From positions 829,005-893,004 of the forward strand of contig NZ_WHNY01000075.1 of the NCBI RefSeq assembly GCF_013141695.1: a stretch of DNA of 64,000 nucleotides. Direction: 5' to 3'. Source of the stretch: Paenibacillus plantarum (GTDB lineage Bacteria > Bacillota > Bacilli > Paenibacillales > NBRC-103111). The notes under the pieces were generated by a model. The model was not told where the DNA came from. It saw only the letters and a program-made list of their open reading frames with translations, and made no database searches. The first letter of the stretch is position 1. Each line of letters opens with the position of its first letter. A program made the position numbers and the translations under genes. Below, piece after piece: positions 1-9,747 of the stretch.

Positions 1-6
1 GTCAAA

Positions 7-885
7 CTACGCGAGTAGAATCTGAACAAAACCTTCAGCAGCTAGCGATAATTTCATATCTCGACGAACGGCTAAACCAATGCTGCGCGGTGGAAGTGGT
101 TCCTGCAACGTGAGCTCCAAGAGAGTGCCTGATCGAAGCTCATCCTGTACAAATGACCGACTTATGAAGGCAACCCCGTAACCTAACCGTGCGAACTCCG
201 CTAGGAGATCAATATTCCCTAATTCAATATCTGGATTCACCGCGAATCCTTGTAATGCAAACCATTTTTCTATAGATACTCTAGTACTGCTCCCTGGCGA
301 CAAGAAGATAAGAGGTAGCCTCGCGAGTTCCTTCGTAGAGATGGAACAGTTCGTCCATTCTCGGAAATCTTCCCCAACCACGAAACAATCCTCCAACGTC
401 GCTATCGTGTGAATCGTCAAATCCGAATCTTCAATCGGTAGATGAACGATGGCACAGTCAATTTCACCTTCCTTTAAACGCTTCGTAATCTCGCCTGTTT
501 TCCCGTGTGATAAACGAATCCGAATGCCTGGATATTGCCTATGATAAGCATTCAACTGAGGTAACAGGAGGTGCTTAATCAATGAATCACTTGCCCCGAT
601 CCGAATCTCACCTTGATGTAATTGCTTCAGATTGAGAAGATGCTTCTGTCCCGAATCCAGCATAGCAAAGGATTGTTCCACATAGTCAAACAGCGTGCGT
701 CCTTCTTCTGTGAGCTCAACACCTTTGGACAGACGATGAAATAATTTAAGCCCAATTGCCTCTTCCATTTGCTTAATGGCATAGCTTACTGAGGGTTGCG
801 TTATATGAAGTTCTTGCGCAGCTTTCGTTAGATTTCGGCATTTGGCCGTATGTAAAAAAATACGATACCATTCTAAATTGATCAT
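7..885 (-). CDS. LysR-family transcriptional regulator
   Basis: This is a DNA-binding regulator with an N-terminal winged helix (about residues 1-60, starting MINLEWYRIF and containing TKAAQELHITQPSVSYAIKQ) and a periplasmic-binding-like effector domain (about 90-290). I chose the ATG at 885 because a GAGGTGAT ribosome site lies about 10 bases upstream; a longer open frame to 975 lacks one. The length, about 292 residues, is normal for LysR proteins. It is divergent from aroA-aroC with only about 105 bases between the starts, so it may control them or itself from the shared region. The effector is not predictable from sequence. Family assignment is secure; the target is inference. Confidence 0.93.
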   Translation of the reverse strand: MINLEWYRIFLHTAKCRNLTKAAQELHITQPSVSYAIKQMEEAIGLKLFHRLSKGVELTEEGRTLFDYVEQSFAMLDSGQKHLLNLKQLHQGEIRIGASDSLIKHLLLPQLNAYHRQYPGIRIRLSHGKTGEITKRLKEGEIDCAIVHLPIEDSDLTIHTIATLEDCFVVGEDFREWTNCSISTKELARLPLIFLSPGSSTRVSIEKWFALQGFAVNPDIELGNIDLLAEFARLGYGVAFISRSFVQDELRSGTLLELTLQEPLPPRSIGLAVRRDMKLSLAAEGFVQILLA

Positions 886-991
886 TTGATATAGATCACC
901 TCTATGACAAGTTATAAATATTCCAATTTCATTTATCTCATTGAACTCATTATAATTGGCATATAGCAAAAACACAAAAGAGGTGGCGAAT

Positions 992-2338
992 ATGGCGATG
1001 CATCAACCAGATTGGGAAGCGCGGTCTCCGTGGTCGACGAATAAGGGGGAATCGGAAGTACGCATTAGTCCTCCAAAATCGAGCGTAGCAGGAACCATCC
1101 GAGTGCCTGGGAGTAAAAGTCTGACGAACCGAGCGTTACTGATTGCCGCACTAGCTGAAGGTAAATCAACGTTAAGAGGCATTTTGAAAAGTGATGATTC
1201 GTACTGGTGTATAGAAGCATTAACCAAGCTAGGAGTGACTGTTGTCATCGATGGAGAAACTGCTTATGTGGAAGGCTGTGGTGGAAATTGGCCCAATTCA
1301 TCTGGAGAGCTCTACATGGGGGCAGCAGGTACGGTTGCACGGTTCTTGCCGGCAGCTTTGGCTATCGGACGAGGGAAATGGACGATCAAAGGGAGTAAAC
1401 GATTAAGTGAGCGACCACTCGCACCACTACTTTCGGCGCTTTCAGCGCAAGGAGCTTCGTTCAATTATTTGGAGGCGGAACACCGATTGCCTTATGAACT
1501 TGATGCTGCCGGTCTCAAAGGTGGAACCGTGAAGTTACCTGGATCAACGTCCAGCCAATTCATTAGCGGGGTATTATTAGCCGCACCTTATACGCAAACA
1601 CCATTAACCATTGAGATTGAAGGAGAAATTGTGCAGAGGGATTATGTTCAATTAACCATGGATATGATGAGATCTTTTGGTATCACTCCGCAGGTTTCTG
1701 AGGACGGACAATCAATTCGCGTTCCTTCAGGGACCTATCAAGCGCAGACGTTGCAACTTGAACCAGATGTCTCAACTTGTTGTTATTTCTGGTCTTTAGC
1801 TGCATTAACCGCTGGTCGTGTAAGAATTGAAGGCATTGATGCACGGAGCAAGAGTCAGCCTGACATAGAGATATTAGATGTACTAGAGCTAATGGGTTGT
1901 ACCGTTCTACGCGGCGAGAATTTCGTTGAAGTGCAGGGTACTAAGCAGCTCAAAGGTGGCTTTACACGTAGTATGAAGCAATGGTCCGATCAAACGTTGA
2001 CGATAGCAGCTTTGGCTCCTTTTGCAGATGGACCGATTACACTTACCGATGCAGCTCATATTCGACATCATGAATGCGATCGTATTGCGGCGATGTGTTG
2101 TGAACTCGGCAAACTTGGCATTCATGTAGAGGAACATCAGGATGGTTTAACGATCTATCCTGGGCAACCGTTGCCTGCTTTGGTAGACTCGTATGACGAT
2201 CATCGCATGGCTATGGCTTTGACTTTGATCGGCCTAAGGGTTGAAAATATCCGTATTGTAGATCCAGGGTGTGTATCCAAGACATGTCCAGGCTATTTCG
2301 AACAATTGTCTACATTAGGCATAGAAGTTACTTACTAA
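992..2338 (+). CDS. aroA: 3-phosphoshikimate 1-carboxyvinyltransferase (EPSP synthase)
   Basis: The enzyme joins phosphoenolpyruvate and shikimate-3-phosphate in the cytoplasmic shikimate pathway. Visible signatures are PGSKSLTNRALL near residue 39, RPLAPLL, STSSQFISG and YDDHRMAMA. The ATG at 992 follows AGAGGTGG at 979-986. An upstream in-frame start at 956 has no ribosome site. The protein has 448 residues, typical for the family. The loop usually written GNAGTAMRP is here GAAGTVARFL (residues 110-119), so the position matching E. coli Pro101 is Phe118 and Asn94 is Ala. This loop lies near the PEP/glyphosate pocket. aroC follows 19 bases downstream, which supports an aroA-aroC operon. Confidence 0.95.
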   Translation: MAMHQPDWEARSPWSTNKGESEVRISPPKSSVAGTIRVPGSKSLTNRALLIAALAEGKSTLRGILKSDDSYWCIEALTKLGVTVVIDGETAYVEGCGGNWPNSSGELYMGAAGTVARFLPAALAIGRGKWTIKGSKRLSERPLAPLLSALSAQGASFNYLEAEHRLPYELDAAGLKGGTVKLPGSTSSQFISGVLLAAPYTQTPLTIEIEGEIVQRDYVQLTMDMMRSFGITPQVSEDGQSIRVPSGTYQAQTLQLEPDVSTCCYFWSLAALTAGRVRIEGIDARSKSQPDIEILDVLELMGCTVLRGENFVEVQGTKQLKGGFTRSMKQWSDQTLTIAALAPFADGPITLTDAAHIRHHECDRIAAMCCELGKLGIHVEEHQDGLTIYPGQPLPALVDSYDDHRMAMALTLIGLRVENIRIVDPGCVSKTCPGYFEQLSTLGIEVTY

Positions 2339-2357
2339 ATAGGAGGATTACAATCAT

Positions 2358-3413
2358 ATGGCAGGAAATACTTTCGGTGAAATTTTCAAAATTACAACTT
2401 TCGGGGAATCACATGGAGCCGCGGTAGGCGTCATTGTGGATGGTGTAACACCAGGCATTGAGATCGATGAAGCCTATATTCAGAAACAGATGGATCGAAG
2501 AAAGCCTGGCCAATCCTCGGTGACCTCCCCACGCAAAGAATATGATATTATTCATATTTTATCGGGTGTTTTCGAAGGGAAAACGACAGGTACGCCGCTG
2601 TTTGTCAATCTCTATAATCAAGATATGAAGCCAGAAGCTTACAATGATATTCAGAACTCGTTTCGACCAGGCCATGCGGATTTCACGTATCTGCAGAAAT
2701 ACGGAATCCGCGATCATCGCGGAAGTGGACGAGCTTCGGGTAGAGAAACTGCGGGCAGGGTAGCAGGTGGGGCAATCGCTCGAAAACTGCTTGAACACCG
2801 AGGTGTACAAGTGGTAGCCTATACCCAAGAAATCGGAGGAATTCCTTGTCAGACCTTCGATGAAGATGCGATTGAACGCAATGCAGTACGTGCATGTGAT
2901 CCGATTGCCGGAGCCAAAATGATTGAAAAAATTGAGCAATTAGCTGCGATTGGTGATAGCTGTGGAGGTATCGTAGAATGCCGGATTCGTGGGGTTATGC
3001 CTGGTCTTGGAGAGCCGGTATTTGATAAATTGGATGCTGAATTAGCGAAAGCAATGCTGTCTATTGGCGCTGTGAAGGGGATTGAATTTGGTGCGGGTTT
3101 CTCAGCTGCAACAATGTTAGGTAGTGAGCACAATGATGAAATGGATAGTGACGGATTTCTCAGTAACCATTCTGGAGGAATTCTAGGCGGGATTAGTACG
3201 GGACAAGAAATTATTTTCCGAATTAGTGTGAAGCCGACTTCTTCGATTTCTGTTGCCCAAAAGACGTTAAACGTGAATGGTGAGGAACAAGAAATTCGAA
3301 CGATAGGTCGCCATGATCCATGTATTTGTCCGCGAATCGTACCCGTGGTTGAAGCGATGGCGTGCTTAGTATTGGAAGATTTGTATAAACGACAAGCAGC
3401 TAATCTCGGATAG
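2358..3413 (+). CDS. aroC: Chorismate synthase
   Basis: It converts EPSP to chorismate using reduced FMN, the last common step of aromatic amino acid synthesis. Family signatures visible are the N-terminal GESHGAAVGV, the RPGHADFTY block, DHRGSGRASGRETAGRVAGG and the C-terminal RHDPCICPRIVPVVEAM. The 351 residues match the usual 350-390. AGGAGG at 2341-2346 precedes the ATG at 2358. It directly follows aroA and is closed by a strong terminator, so the two form a compact shikimate operon. Confidence 0.96.
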   Translation: MAGNTFGEIFKITTFGESHGAAVGVIVDGVTPGIEIDEAYIQKQMDRRKPGQSSVTSPRKEYDIIHILSGVFEGKTTGTPLFVNLYNQDMKPEAYNDIQNSFRPGHADFTYLQKYGIRDHRGSGRASGRETAGRVAGGAIARKLLEHRGVQVVAYTQEIGGIPCQTFDEDAIERNAVRACDPIAGAKMIEKIEQLAAIGDSCGGIVECRIRGVMPGLGEPVFDKLDAELAKAMLSIGAVKGIEFGAGFSAATMLGSEHNDEMDSDGFLSNHSGGILGGISTGQEIIFRISVKPTSSISVAQKTLNVNGEEQEIRTIGRHDPCICPRIVPVVEAMACLVLEDLYKRQAANLG

Positions 3414-3432
3414 ATAGAACGATAGTTAAATG

Positions 3433-3477
3433 ACCAGTGCAGTCTGAAACTCAGGCTGAGGCACTGGTTTTTTTTCT
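3433..3477 (+). terminator. Rho-independent terminator of aroA-aroC
   Basis: ACCAGTGC (3433) pairs with GCACTGGT (3461), with a second inner pairing of AGTCTGA and TCAGGCT, followed by eight or more T. It lies 20 bases after the aroC stop and separates it from the ger operon. Confidence 0.9.
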
Positions 3478-3552
3478 TTTTCGGAGTAATCGAAACCGAA
3501 TTGGAGGATATTAAAAGGAGAGGAAATTTCAAGTAAAGAGGCGAGAAGACAG

Positions 3553-4896
3553 ATGAACAGAACGACATCAATAGAAAAACTAGCCTATATCGATGAAGTT
3601 TTTGAGCATACATCTGATTTTGTAAGCAGGGATGCTTATATTTATGAGGCGCATGTCCACATATGCTATTTAGAAACATTAGTTCATTATGAAGAAACGT
3701 TTGACAACCTCGTTAATAGGCTGTCACTGCTTCATGGCAAGGACAATCCGATTGAACAAATCGGCTTATCCCCATCGGTAAGGCTGAATGTCCCCTTGAC
3801 TGAGATCGTGAATGCCATATTGCAAGGTAAGTTGGTTATTTTCCCACAAGAAGGCTACGATAACATGTTGATTGAGCCTTCTTCCGTCAACATGAATCGA
3901 GGTATTACGACTGCAGAAACGGAGAATCCGATTCAGACTTCGCTAGATGCCTTTACGGAAGACATTTTTGCCAACATAAGTCTTATTCGCAATAAAATGA
4001 AAATCAAAAATTTACATATTCAGAACTTTACCCTTGGATCTACACTTCCACGTGATGTGGCTGTTCTTTATGTGGATGGACAAGTTGATCCAAAGGTCGT
4101 TGAACTCATCCATACCTGCTTGAATGATAATGCCATGATGGATGTTTCGAATGTTCAAGGATTGCTGAAAGCGCTCAAACAGCCCTACTACAGTCTTGTT
4201 CCAACCTATGTCACATCCGAGCTTCCTTCGACAACCAAACACAATCTGATGGACGGTCGAGTGATCCTTTTCTTAGATCATTTTCCGTTCTCGATTTCGT
4301 TTCCTTCTATTATATCGGACTTTTGGGAGGTACAAACAGATAAAGATCAACTACCACTGTTTATGTATTTATACCGAATTATTCGTATCGCGAGTTTAAT
4401 CATCGCGCTTACCATGCCAGGGTTATATGTGGTTCTTAATTCTGTGAACCCTGAATTGTTGCGGATTCAATTGGCTGTATCGATTACGAACTCAAGAGAA
4501 GGAGTTCCCTATCCCGTGTTAGTTGAATTGCTTCTCATGCTGTTTATTATTGAAATGGTCATCGAAGCGAGCATTCGTCTTCCCAAAAGTATTGGTCCAA
4601 CCATTACGATGGTTGGCGGTATTATTCTAGGACAAGCGGTCGTTCAAGCTAGGTTAGTCAGTTACTTTCTTATCATTGTTGTAGCTGGATCGACAATTGC
4701 ACATTTTACGATGGGCACCTATATGAACACAGTCTCGATCCGATTGTACAAGTATGTAGTCATTTTATTTAGCGCTATGTATGGCATACTCGGCCTAATG
4801 GTATCGATCGTCTTGTTTTGTTTTTACCTTGGAACAATTACAACGTTTGACGTGCCCTATTTAAGCCTCTCTACCAAAAGAGTGAAAAACAAATGA
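3553..4896 (+). CDS. Spore germination receptor A-subunit (GerA family)
   Basis: This is the A subunit of a GerA-type nutrient receptor in the spore inner membrane. The cytosolic N-terminal region carries the family core around DAFTEDIFANISLIRNKM (about residues 135-155). A C-terminal membrane block (about 270-430) contains IRLPKSIGPTITMVGGIILGQA. At 447 residues it is shorter than the 492-residue paralog at 23431, mainly at the N- and C-termini. The ribosome site before the ATG at 3553 is weak (GAGGCGAG). It overlaps the next gene by ATGA, giving translational coupling in an A-B-C operon. The germinant is unknown. Confidence 0.92.
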   Translation: MNRTTSIEKLAYIDEVFEHTSDFVSRDAYIYEAHVHICYLETLVHYEETFDNLVNRLSLLHGKDNPIEQIGLSPSVRLNVPLTEIVNAILQGKLVIFPQEGYDNMLIEPSSVNMNRGITTAETENPIQTSLDAFTEDIFANISLIRNKMKIKNLHIQNFTLGSTLPRDVAVLYVDGQVDPKVVELIHTCLNDNAMMDVSNVQGLLKALKQPYYSLVPTYVTSELPSTTKHNLMDGRVILFLDHFPFSISFPSIISDFWEVQTDKDQLPLFMYLYRIIRIASLIIALTMPGLYVVLNSVNPELLRIQLAVSITNSREGVPYPVLVELLLMLFIIEMVIEASIRLPKSIGPTITMVGGIILGQAVVQARLVSYFLIIVVAGSTIAHFTMGTYMNTVSIRLYKYVVILFSAMYGILGLMVSIVLFCFYLGTITTFDVPYLSLSTKRVKNK

Positions 4897-5954
4897 GCAA
4901 TAAAGCCCTATTAACGATGTTTGTCATCGTTCACCTCTCGTTGTATTTTTATATCTATCCCGTCAAAATGATTGAGTCTACATCCAAAGGGCATTGGGAG
5001 CCTATTGTTATTGGTTTTCTTCTAGAATTGTGCTGCGTATGGGTTTATGTGAAGGGACTTGCTGCTTTTCCAGGTAAGGACCTCGTTGATATCTGCAAAG
5101 AAGTATCAGGGACATGGGTGGCACGTCTTTTGCTTATTCCGCTGATCGTCTATTTATTTCTGGATTCCAACTTTACGCACAGCTATGAAATGGAATCGAT
5201 CAGCATCCTATTACTGCCTAATACTCCTACGTATTTCATTTTATTGTTGTATATTATTCCCCTTTACGTCGCTTGGAAAGGCTATGACGCGATCTCAAGA
5301 GGGGGGATGGTCGTATTCATCTGTGTGTTTCCCTTGGTGCTATTCTCTTTGATTAGCGCAATGAGTAATTTCGATTTCAATAACATCTATCCAATCATCG
5401 ATACACGGCTCAGTTTCTTCAAGAAACCGACGTTTTATTCTGCCTTTTTCGTGCATGCGGGCTTCTTGTTCTTAGGATTGGTTAAGATGAAGCGTCGATT
5501 GCCATTTCGCCAAATCACTTCGATGTTGGGGATACTTCTTATTTTTGCAATGTCCTCTGTGTATGTGCCCATGCTCATTTTCGGTCAGGAATCGATTATT
5601 TATTTTCGCTATCCGAATGTATTGACTTCTGACACGATTGATAGTGAGTGGATTGTATTTGATTGGCTCCCAACTTTTTTCGTTATTGCCATGATCGCTA
5701 TCTCGATGGTAGCAGCAGCAGTGAGTTTCTGGATGATGTCAACGCTGATCGAAAAACTATTTTTGAAAAAGAAGAGAGGAATAGCAGTCCTCATCGTTGG
5801 CATTTTATCCTATATCTTCAGTTGTTATTTGGATAATATCGACAAACTAGGGAAATATATTACGTTAAATACTATCCTATGCTTCTACTGCATCCTTGGT
5901 ATCCCACTTGCCATTATTCTCATGGGTTTAAGGGTTAGGAGGAAGCCGGCTTGA
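4893..5954 (+). CDS. Spore germination permease-like B-subunit (GerB family)
   Basis: This is an integral membrane subunit of the germinant receptor, in the amino acid/polyamine/organocation-like spore permease family. It has about ten hydrophobic helices spread over 353 residues, matching the family's usual 350-370. In known receptors this subunit contributes to germinant recognition. The start overlaps the A-subunit stop by four bases, and its own stop overlaps the TTG start of the C subunit, so the three products are probably made in step. Confidence 0.92.
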   Translation: MSNKALLTMFVIVHLSLYFYIYPVKMIESTSKGHWEPIVIGFLLELCCVWVYVKGLAAFPGKDLVDICKEVSGTWVARLLLIPLIVYLFLDSNFTHSYEMESISILLLPNTPTYFILLLYIIPLYVAWKGYDAISRGGMVVFICVFPLVLFSLISAMSNFDFNNIYPIIDTRLSFFKKPTFYSAFFVHAGFLFLGLVKMKRRLPFRQITSMLGILLIFAMSSVYVPMLIFGQESIIYFRYPNVLTSDTIDSEWIVFDWLPTFFVIAMIAISMVAAAVSFWMMSTLIEKLFLKKKRGIAVLIVGILSYIFSCYLDNIDKLGKYITLNTILCFYCILGIPLAIILMGLRVRRKPA

Positions 5955-7036
5955 TCCATCGATCATTTCTAACGGTTGTACTGGTTCTATGTACCCTGAG
6001 TACACTCCTTACAGGTTGTTGGGATACGAAAGACATTAACAAGCGACTCATGCCCGTTGTGATGGGAATATGTAAAGAGAAGAATCAGGATTACCGAATT
6101 ATTTTACAAATTCCGAGTCCTCAAAAAAAAGGCTCTCAATATATGGAGAGCAGCTCCGCGACAATCAACAATGCGGTTGACAACATCCGAACAAAATCGG
6201 AAAAAAGTATCGATCTTCTCCATATCCGACTGTTCCTTATCTGTGAAAAAACGGCAAAGGAAGGTATTGGCGATATTATCGATTATGCGATTCAGGCAAA
6301 CGATATCTCCATTAAAGGGTTACTAGCCATAGTTAAAGGCGATTTCGATGATGTTATCCATCACGAAATCAATGCAAATCCAGAGCTTTCCTCTTATGAT
6401 TTTTTCAGTGAGCAGGCTGGTTGGACACCTGAAACGACCATCGTACGCTTATGGGAAGCCTACCGAAATATTAAATCCAACACACAAGACATGTCGATTC
6501 CTATTCTTACAAAAGGAACAGATACCCTGTATCAATTTAAAGGATCAGCCATTATGGGTGGGGATAAAATGGTAGGGGAAATTTCTTCTGATGAAGTATT
6601 AATTTACAATGTATTTCAGGAAAGATATACGGGTGGAACCATTGAAGTTGCCGAAGATAGTAGTGTGAGGATTAAAAAAGCAACTATTAAACATGCCCTT
6701 AATTGGACTGAATCAGGGCCTCAGATAAAAAGTCGTATTCGCTTGAAAGTAGAGATTTTGGAAAATAAAAACGAAGAAACTGAGGGTCAAATTACGAAGA
6801 AACTCAAAGAGATCATCGAGAAAAGAGCTCAAAAACTAATAACAGATCTTAAAAGTGATAAGGCAGACGTTCTAGCTATAGGACAACTTTTCCGGAAAAG
6901 GATGAACGATGAACAAATAAGAGATTGGAAAAAGATTTGGTTTGAAGACTTGGACTATGAAATCTCCGCAGAAATCACCATACTCAACAGTATATATGTA
7001 AAGTCTCCGAATAAAATCAAAAAACAAGATCAATAG
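5951..7036 (+). CDS. Spore germination lipoprotein C-subunit (GerC family)
   Basis: This is the lipoprotein subunit of the receptor. Signal sequence LTVVLVLCTLSTLLTGC ends in lipobox LTGC, followed by WDTKDINKR, the family's conserved start of the mature protein. It begins with TTG at 5951, preceded by TAGGAGGAAG, and overlaps the B-subunit stop. The 361 residues are typical. The C-terminal half (about 220-350) matches the lysine- and glutamate-rich alpha/beta domain of GerC proteins. No further ger gene follows. Confidence 0.92.
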   Translation: MIHRSFLTVVLVLCTLSTLLTGCWDTKDINKRLMPVVMGICKEKNQDYRIILQIPSPQKKGSQYMESSSATINNAVDNIRTKSEKSIDLLHIRLFLICEKTAKEGIGDIIDYAIQANDISIKGLLAIVKGDFDDVIHHEINANPELSSYDFFSEQAGWTPETTIVRLWEAYRNIKSNTQDMSIPILTKGTDTLYQFKGSAIMGGDKMVGEISSDEVLIYNVFQERYTGGTIEVAEDSSVRIKKATIKHALNWTESGPQIKSRIRLKVEILENKNEETEGQITKKLKEIIEKRAQKLITDLKSDKADVLAIGQLFRKRMNDEQIRDWKKIWFEDLDYEISAEITILNSIYVKSPNKIKKQDQ

Positions 7037-7058
7037 AGAGAATAACGTTTGTTCAATA

Positions 7059-7108
7059 AAACAGCAGCAGTCCAGGACTTTATTTTCTCGTCCATGACTG
7101 CTGCTTTT
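7059..7108. terminator. Bidirectional terminator between convergent genes
   Basis: AGCAGCAGTC and GACTGCTGCT form a stem between the convergent gerC and SLH genes. A runs on the left and T runs on the right let it act in both directions. Confidence 0.85.
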
Positions 7109-7112
7109 AAAT

Positions 7113-8147
7113 TTACTTCTTTAAGCCCTCGACCGCTTTAACCGCTTGAGTAGCGATTTCTGTTGCATCTGTAAGGGTAATGCCATCTTGCGGATGAAAA
7201 GTACCGTCTGCATTAAGCTCGACAATATCTAAAGCAAGCGCGGTTTGGATGGCGCCAACATTGGATAAGTCTATCTTGTCATTATCTTTGATTTCGACTG
7301 GATTTAATTTAATCATTGGCAATTTCTCACTGGTTTGAAATGTGTGAATGAGAAGATATGTGAACGATTCACGCGTCATTTTGGCATCCGGATCTATCTT
7401 GATTTTGATATCAGTACCCAATTTACCAAGTGCATCTGTGATAAGTTGAACACCTTGTGCTGCTGAGATAGGGTCATTGCTTGTAACGGGCGCTTGATGA
7501 GTTTTCAGGTAATCTAACGCATTATAAACTTCCTCAGCAGCCTCAGCACGAGTAATTTCAGCTTTTGGATTGAATGTTCCATCGGTATTCAATGTAATAA
7601 TCCCGTATTTAAGTCCACGTTGGATCGATCCCGAATAATCAACGGTTAGTTGATCTCCATCTTTGATATCGACAACAAGCGGGTTAATCAAAGGGAGGTT
7701 CTTACTCACTTCGATTGCTCGAACAAGCTGATGTGTGAACTCTTCGCGTGTTAATTTTTTATCAGGGTTTAGATCTTTGGGAAGATCAACATTGTTGACT
7801 GCCGCAACGATAAGGGCCTGTGCATACCATGCGTCATTTGAAGCATTCGTAATATAATCGCTAGCTTTCGGTTCTTTCACGAATCTGACCAAATCTAAAT
7901 TAAGTCCAAGTGCGTTCACCAGTAGTTGTACAGATTGGGCTGCTGTAATTTTCTCTTGTGGTGAAAAAAGCGTAGAAGTTATTCCACCGACAATACCGCT
8001 TTCTTGTAGGGCTATAATTTTATCTTTTGATGCAATGTTGTTTAGGTCAGTAAAGGAGCTAGTAGCTGCAAAGCTTTGTCCAACTAAAGATAGGGATAGC
8101 AACGCAGTTGCTGCTGTTAGCGTGAAGGTCTTGATTGTTTTTTTCAT
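7113..8147 (-). CDS. Secreted S-layer-homology (SLH) domain protein
   Basis: This is a probable cell-wall-associated protein. A Sec signal peptide (MKKTIKTFTLTAATALLSLSLVGQSFA) is followed by SLH-like units, such as FTDLNNIASKDKIIALQESG and LKYGIITLNTDGTFNPKAEITRAEA, and two related helical units (about residues 125-165 and 255-295). I chose the second ATG (8147): GAGGTG sits 7 bases upstream, whereas for the ATG at 8153 it would be 1 base away. SLH domains bind pyruvylated secondary wall polymer. No enzymatic domain is visible, so it is a structural or anchoring protein of unknown specific role. Confidence 0.85.
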   Translation of the reverse strand: MKKTIKTFTLTAATALLSLSLVGQSFAATSSFTDLNNIASKDKIIALQESGIVGGITSTLFSPQEKITAAQSVQLLVNALGLNLDLVRFVKEPKASDYITNASNDAWYAQALIVAAVNNVDLPKDLNPDKKLTREEFTHQLVRAIEVSKNLPLINPLVVDIKDGDQLTVDYSGSIQRGLKYGIITLNTDGTFNPKAEITRAEAAEEVYNALDYLKTHQAPVTSNDPISAAQGVQLITDALGKLGTDIKIKIDPDAKMTRESFTYLLIHTFQTSEKLPMIKLNPVEIKDNDKIDLSNVGAIQTALALDIVELNADGTFHPQDGITLTDATEIATQAVKAVEGLKK

Positions 8148-8273
8148 ATTCATTCACCTCATATGGTTTTTTGTGTTTCAGAAACTTAAACGGCACTGTT
8201 GATAAAAAGGTTGCAGCTACACTTAAATAAGTTACTATCATTTCTAAGGCAGTCTCATTGTAAAATAAGCGAA

Positions 8274-8301
8274 TTGAAAAAGGCCGCAAATTTGCGGCCT
8301 T
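8274..8301 (-). terminator. Terminator of the MocR-type regulator
   Basis: This is a perfect 22-base palindrome (AAGGCCGCAAATTTGCGGCC and TT) followed on the minus strand by TTTTTC, just after the regulator stop at 8311. Confidence 0.85.
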
Positions 8302-8310
8302 GTAAGGTCA

Positions 8311-9747
8311 TTAATTACTGCACATCTCTAAAGCAGCATGAAGTTGTTGAATACCTGGAATGATTTCATTGAAATGGGGCCTTGCAAAGCTTAGACGAAT
8401 CCATCCTTTATTGGATCCATAAACAGTTCCCGGTACAAAAATAACGCCTCTTTTGGTGGACTCTTCAAGCCATTTAAATTCATCAACTTCGCGGTTGATT
8501 CTACACCAAAGTGTAAGCCCACCCTGAGGTATGGCATATGAAATCGTATCTCCCATAATTTCTGTTAGTCCTCGCATGAGTTCATTTCTCTTATTTGCTA
8601 ATTCTGTTCGCAAGAATTGAATATGATTATCGAGATGACCTTCCTTGATAAAATGGTTAGCAACCCACTGCGGAATGCTGCTCAAGCCGAAATCCATCTG
8701 TTGTCTAGCATCGGACAACCGACTAATAACGGATTGTGGAGCGATTAACCAACCAATTCGTATGCCAGAAGAAGCCGTTTTGGATAGGGAACCAATATAT
8801 AAGACATTGTTATTCTTATCTAATGATTTCAAGGTAGGAGGTGGATGACCATCGAAGGCGGTTAATGTGAAAGTGTCATCCTCAACGATCGGTATGCCTA
8901 GCTCCGATGCAATTTCAAGCAGCCTAATTTTTCGTTCAGTTGGCATTACACTACCCGTTGGATTTTGATAGTTAGGGTTTACAAATAACATGCGAATTTT
9001 GTATTTGCGATATAGTGTCATAACTTCTTCTGGATTTATGCCGTGCTCATAGGAGGGGATACGGAATAAGCGAAGGCCAGCCGATTGAAACATGGGCAAC
9101 GAATAACAGTAGGAAGGGTCTTCAATCGCAACCGCGTCTCCAGGATTCAATAAACACTGTAGAATTAAATATAAGGACTGTTGGGAACCAGCTGAAATTA
9201 ATATAGATGAGTAAGTTGTATGAATGTGAAGATGCTTAGCAAGAAAGGAAACAAGCGTTTCTCTCAGTTGTGCGCACCCTTGCGGGTTATCGTAACCAAG
9301 TTGTTCATGAAAGGGCCGCTTTTGTAAAAGTTCACGGACGATATCTTGCGGATATAGATCTGGTGACAACTGGCCGCTTGCGAAGTCGATAAGCCCTTTT
9401 TTGTGAAGTAATTCTTCGCGAATCCGGCGTACGAATGGTTGATTGGGGAGGAAATTTCCTCCTTCTACATACTCTTTCCAGTTGGGAGTTTGGTTAGTCA
9501 TGTTCTCCTCATTCAGATTGGAAACAATGGTACCATTGCCTTTACTACTTACCAGTATGCCAGTAGCACGAAGTTCTTCGTACGCAGCTACCACGGTACT
9601 TCGGTTAACGCGTAGTACGGCGGCCAATTTTCGTTCGGATGGAAGCGTACTGCCAGGAGGGAACTCTCCAAATGCTATGCGGTGTTCCATGTAATCTGCA
9701 ATTTGTTGATAAATAGGCGTTTTGCTTGATCGATCAGGCTTCCACAT
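8311..9747 (-). CDS. MocR/GabR-type regulator (GntR helix-turn-helix fused to aminotransferase fold)
   Basis: The N-terminal winged helix (about residues 5-75: IYQQIADYMEHRIAFGEFPPGSTLPSERKLA) is fused to a fold-type I PLP domain (about 110-475). That domain has the PLP lysine in GSLSKTASSGIRIG, NPNYQNPTGSV and EDDTF. Members bind PLP or an amine ligand through the aminotransferase domain and control PLP, GABA or amino acid genes. The ATG at 9747 (MWKPDRS) is used; a TTG at 9759 is possible, and neither has a strong ribosome site. The next gene is divergent but 390 bases away, so the target is unknown. Confidence 0.92.
   Translation of the reverse strand: MWKPDRSSKTPIYQQIADYMEHRIAFGEFPPGSTLPSERKLAAVLRVNRSTVVAAYEELRATGILVSSKGNGTIVSNLNEENMTNQTPNWKEYVEGGNFLPNQPFVRRIREELLHKKGLIDFASGQLSPDLYPQDIVRELLQKRPFHEQLGYDNPQGCAQLRETLVSFLAKHLHIHTTYSSILISAGSQQSLYLILQCLLNPGDAVAIEDPSYCYSLPMFQSAGLRLFRIPSYEHGINPEEVMTLYRKYKIRMLFVNPNYQNPTGSVMPTERKIRLLEIASELGIPIVEDDTFTLTAFDGHPPPTLKSLDKNNNVLYIGSLSKTASSGIRIGWLIAPQSVISRLSDARQQMDFGLSSIPQWVANHFIKEGHLDNHIQFLRTELANKRNELMRGLTEIMGDTISYAIPQGGLTLWCRINREVDEFKWLEESTKRGVIFVPGTVYGSNKGWIRLSFARPHFNEIIPGIQQLHAALEMCSN

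Noticed and set aside
2849..3679. A 276-codon minus-strand frame opposite aroC and the start of the ger operon
   Set aside because: It crosses a clear terminator and opposes well-identified genes; composition is not protein-like.
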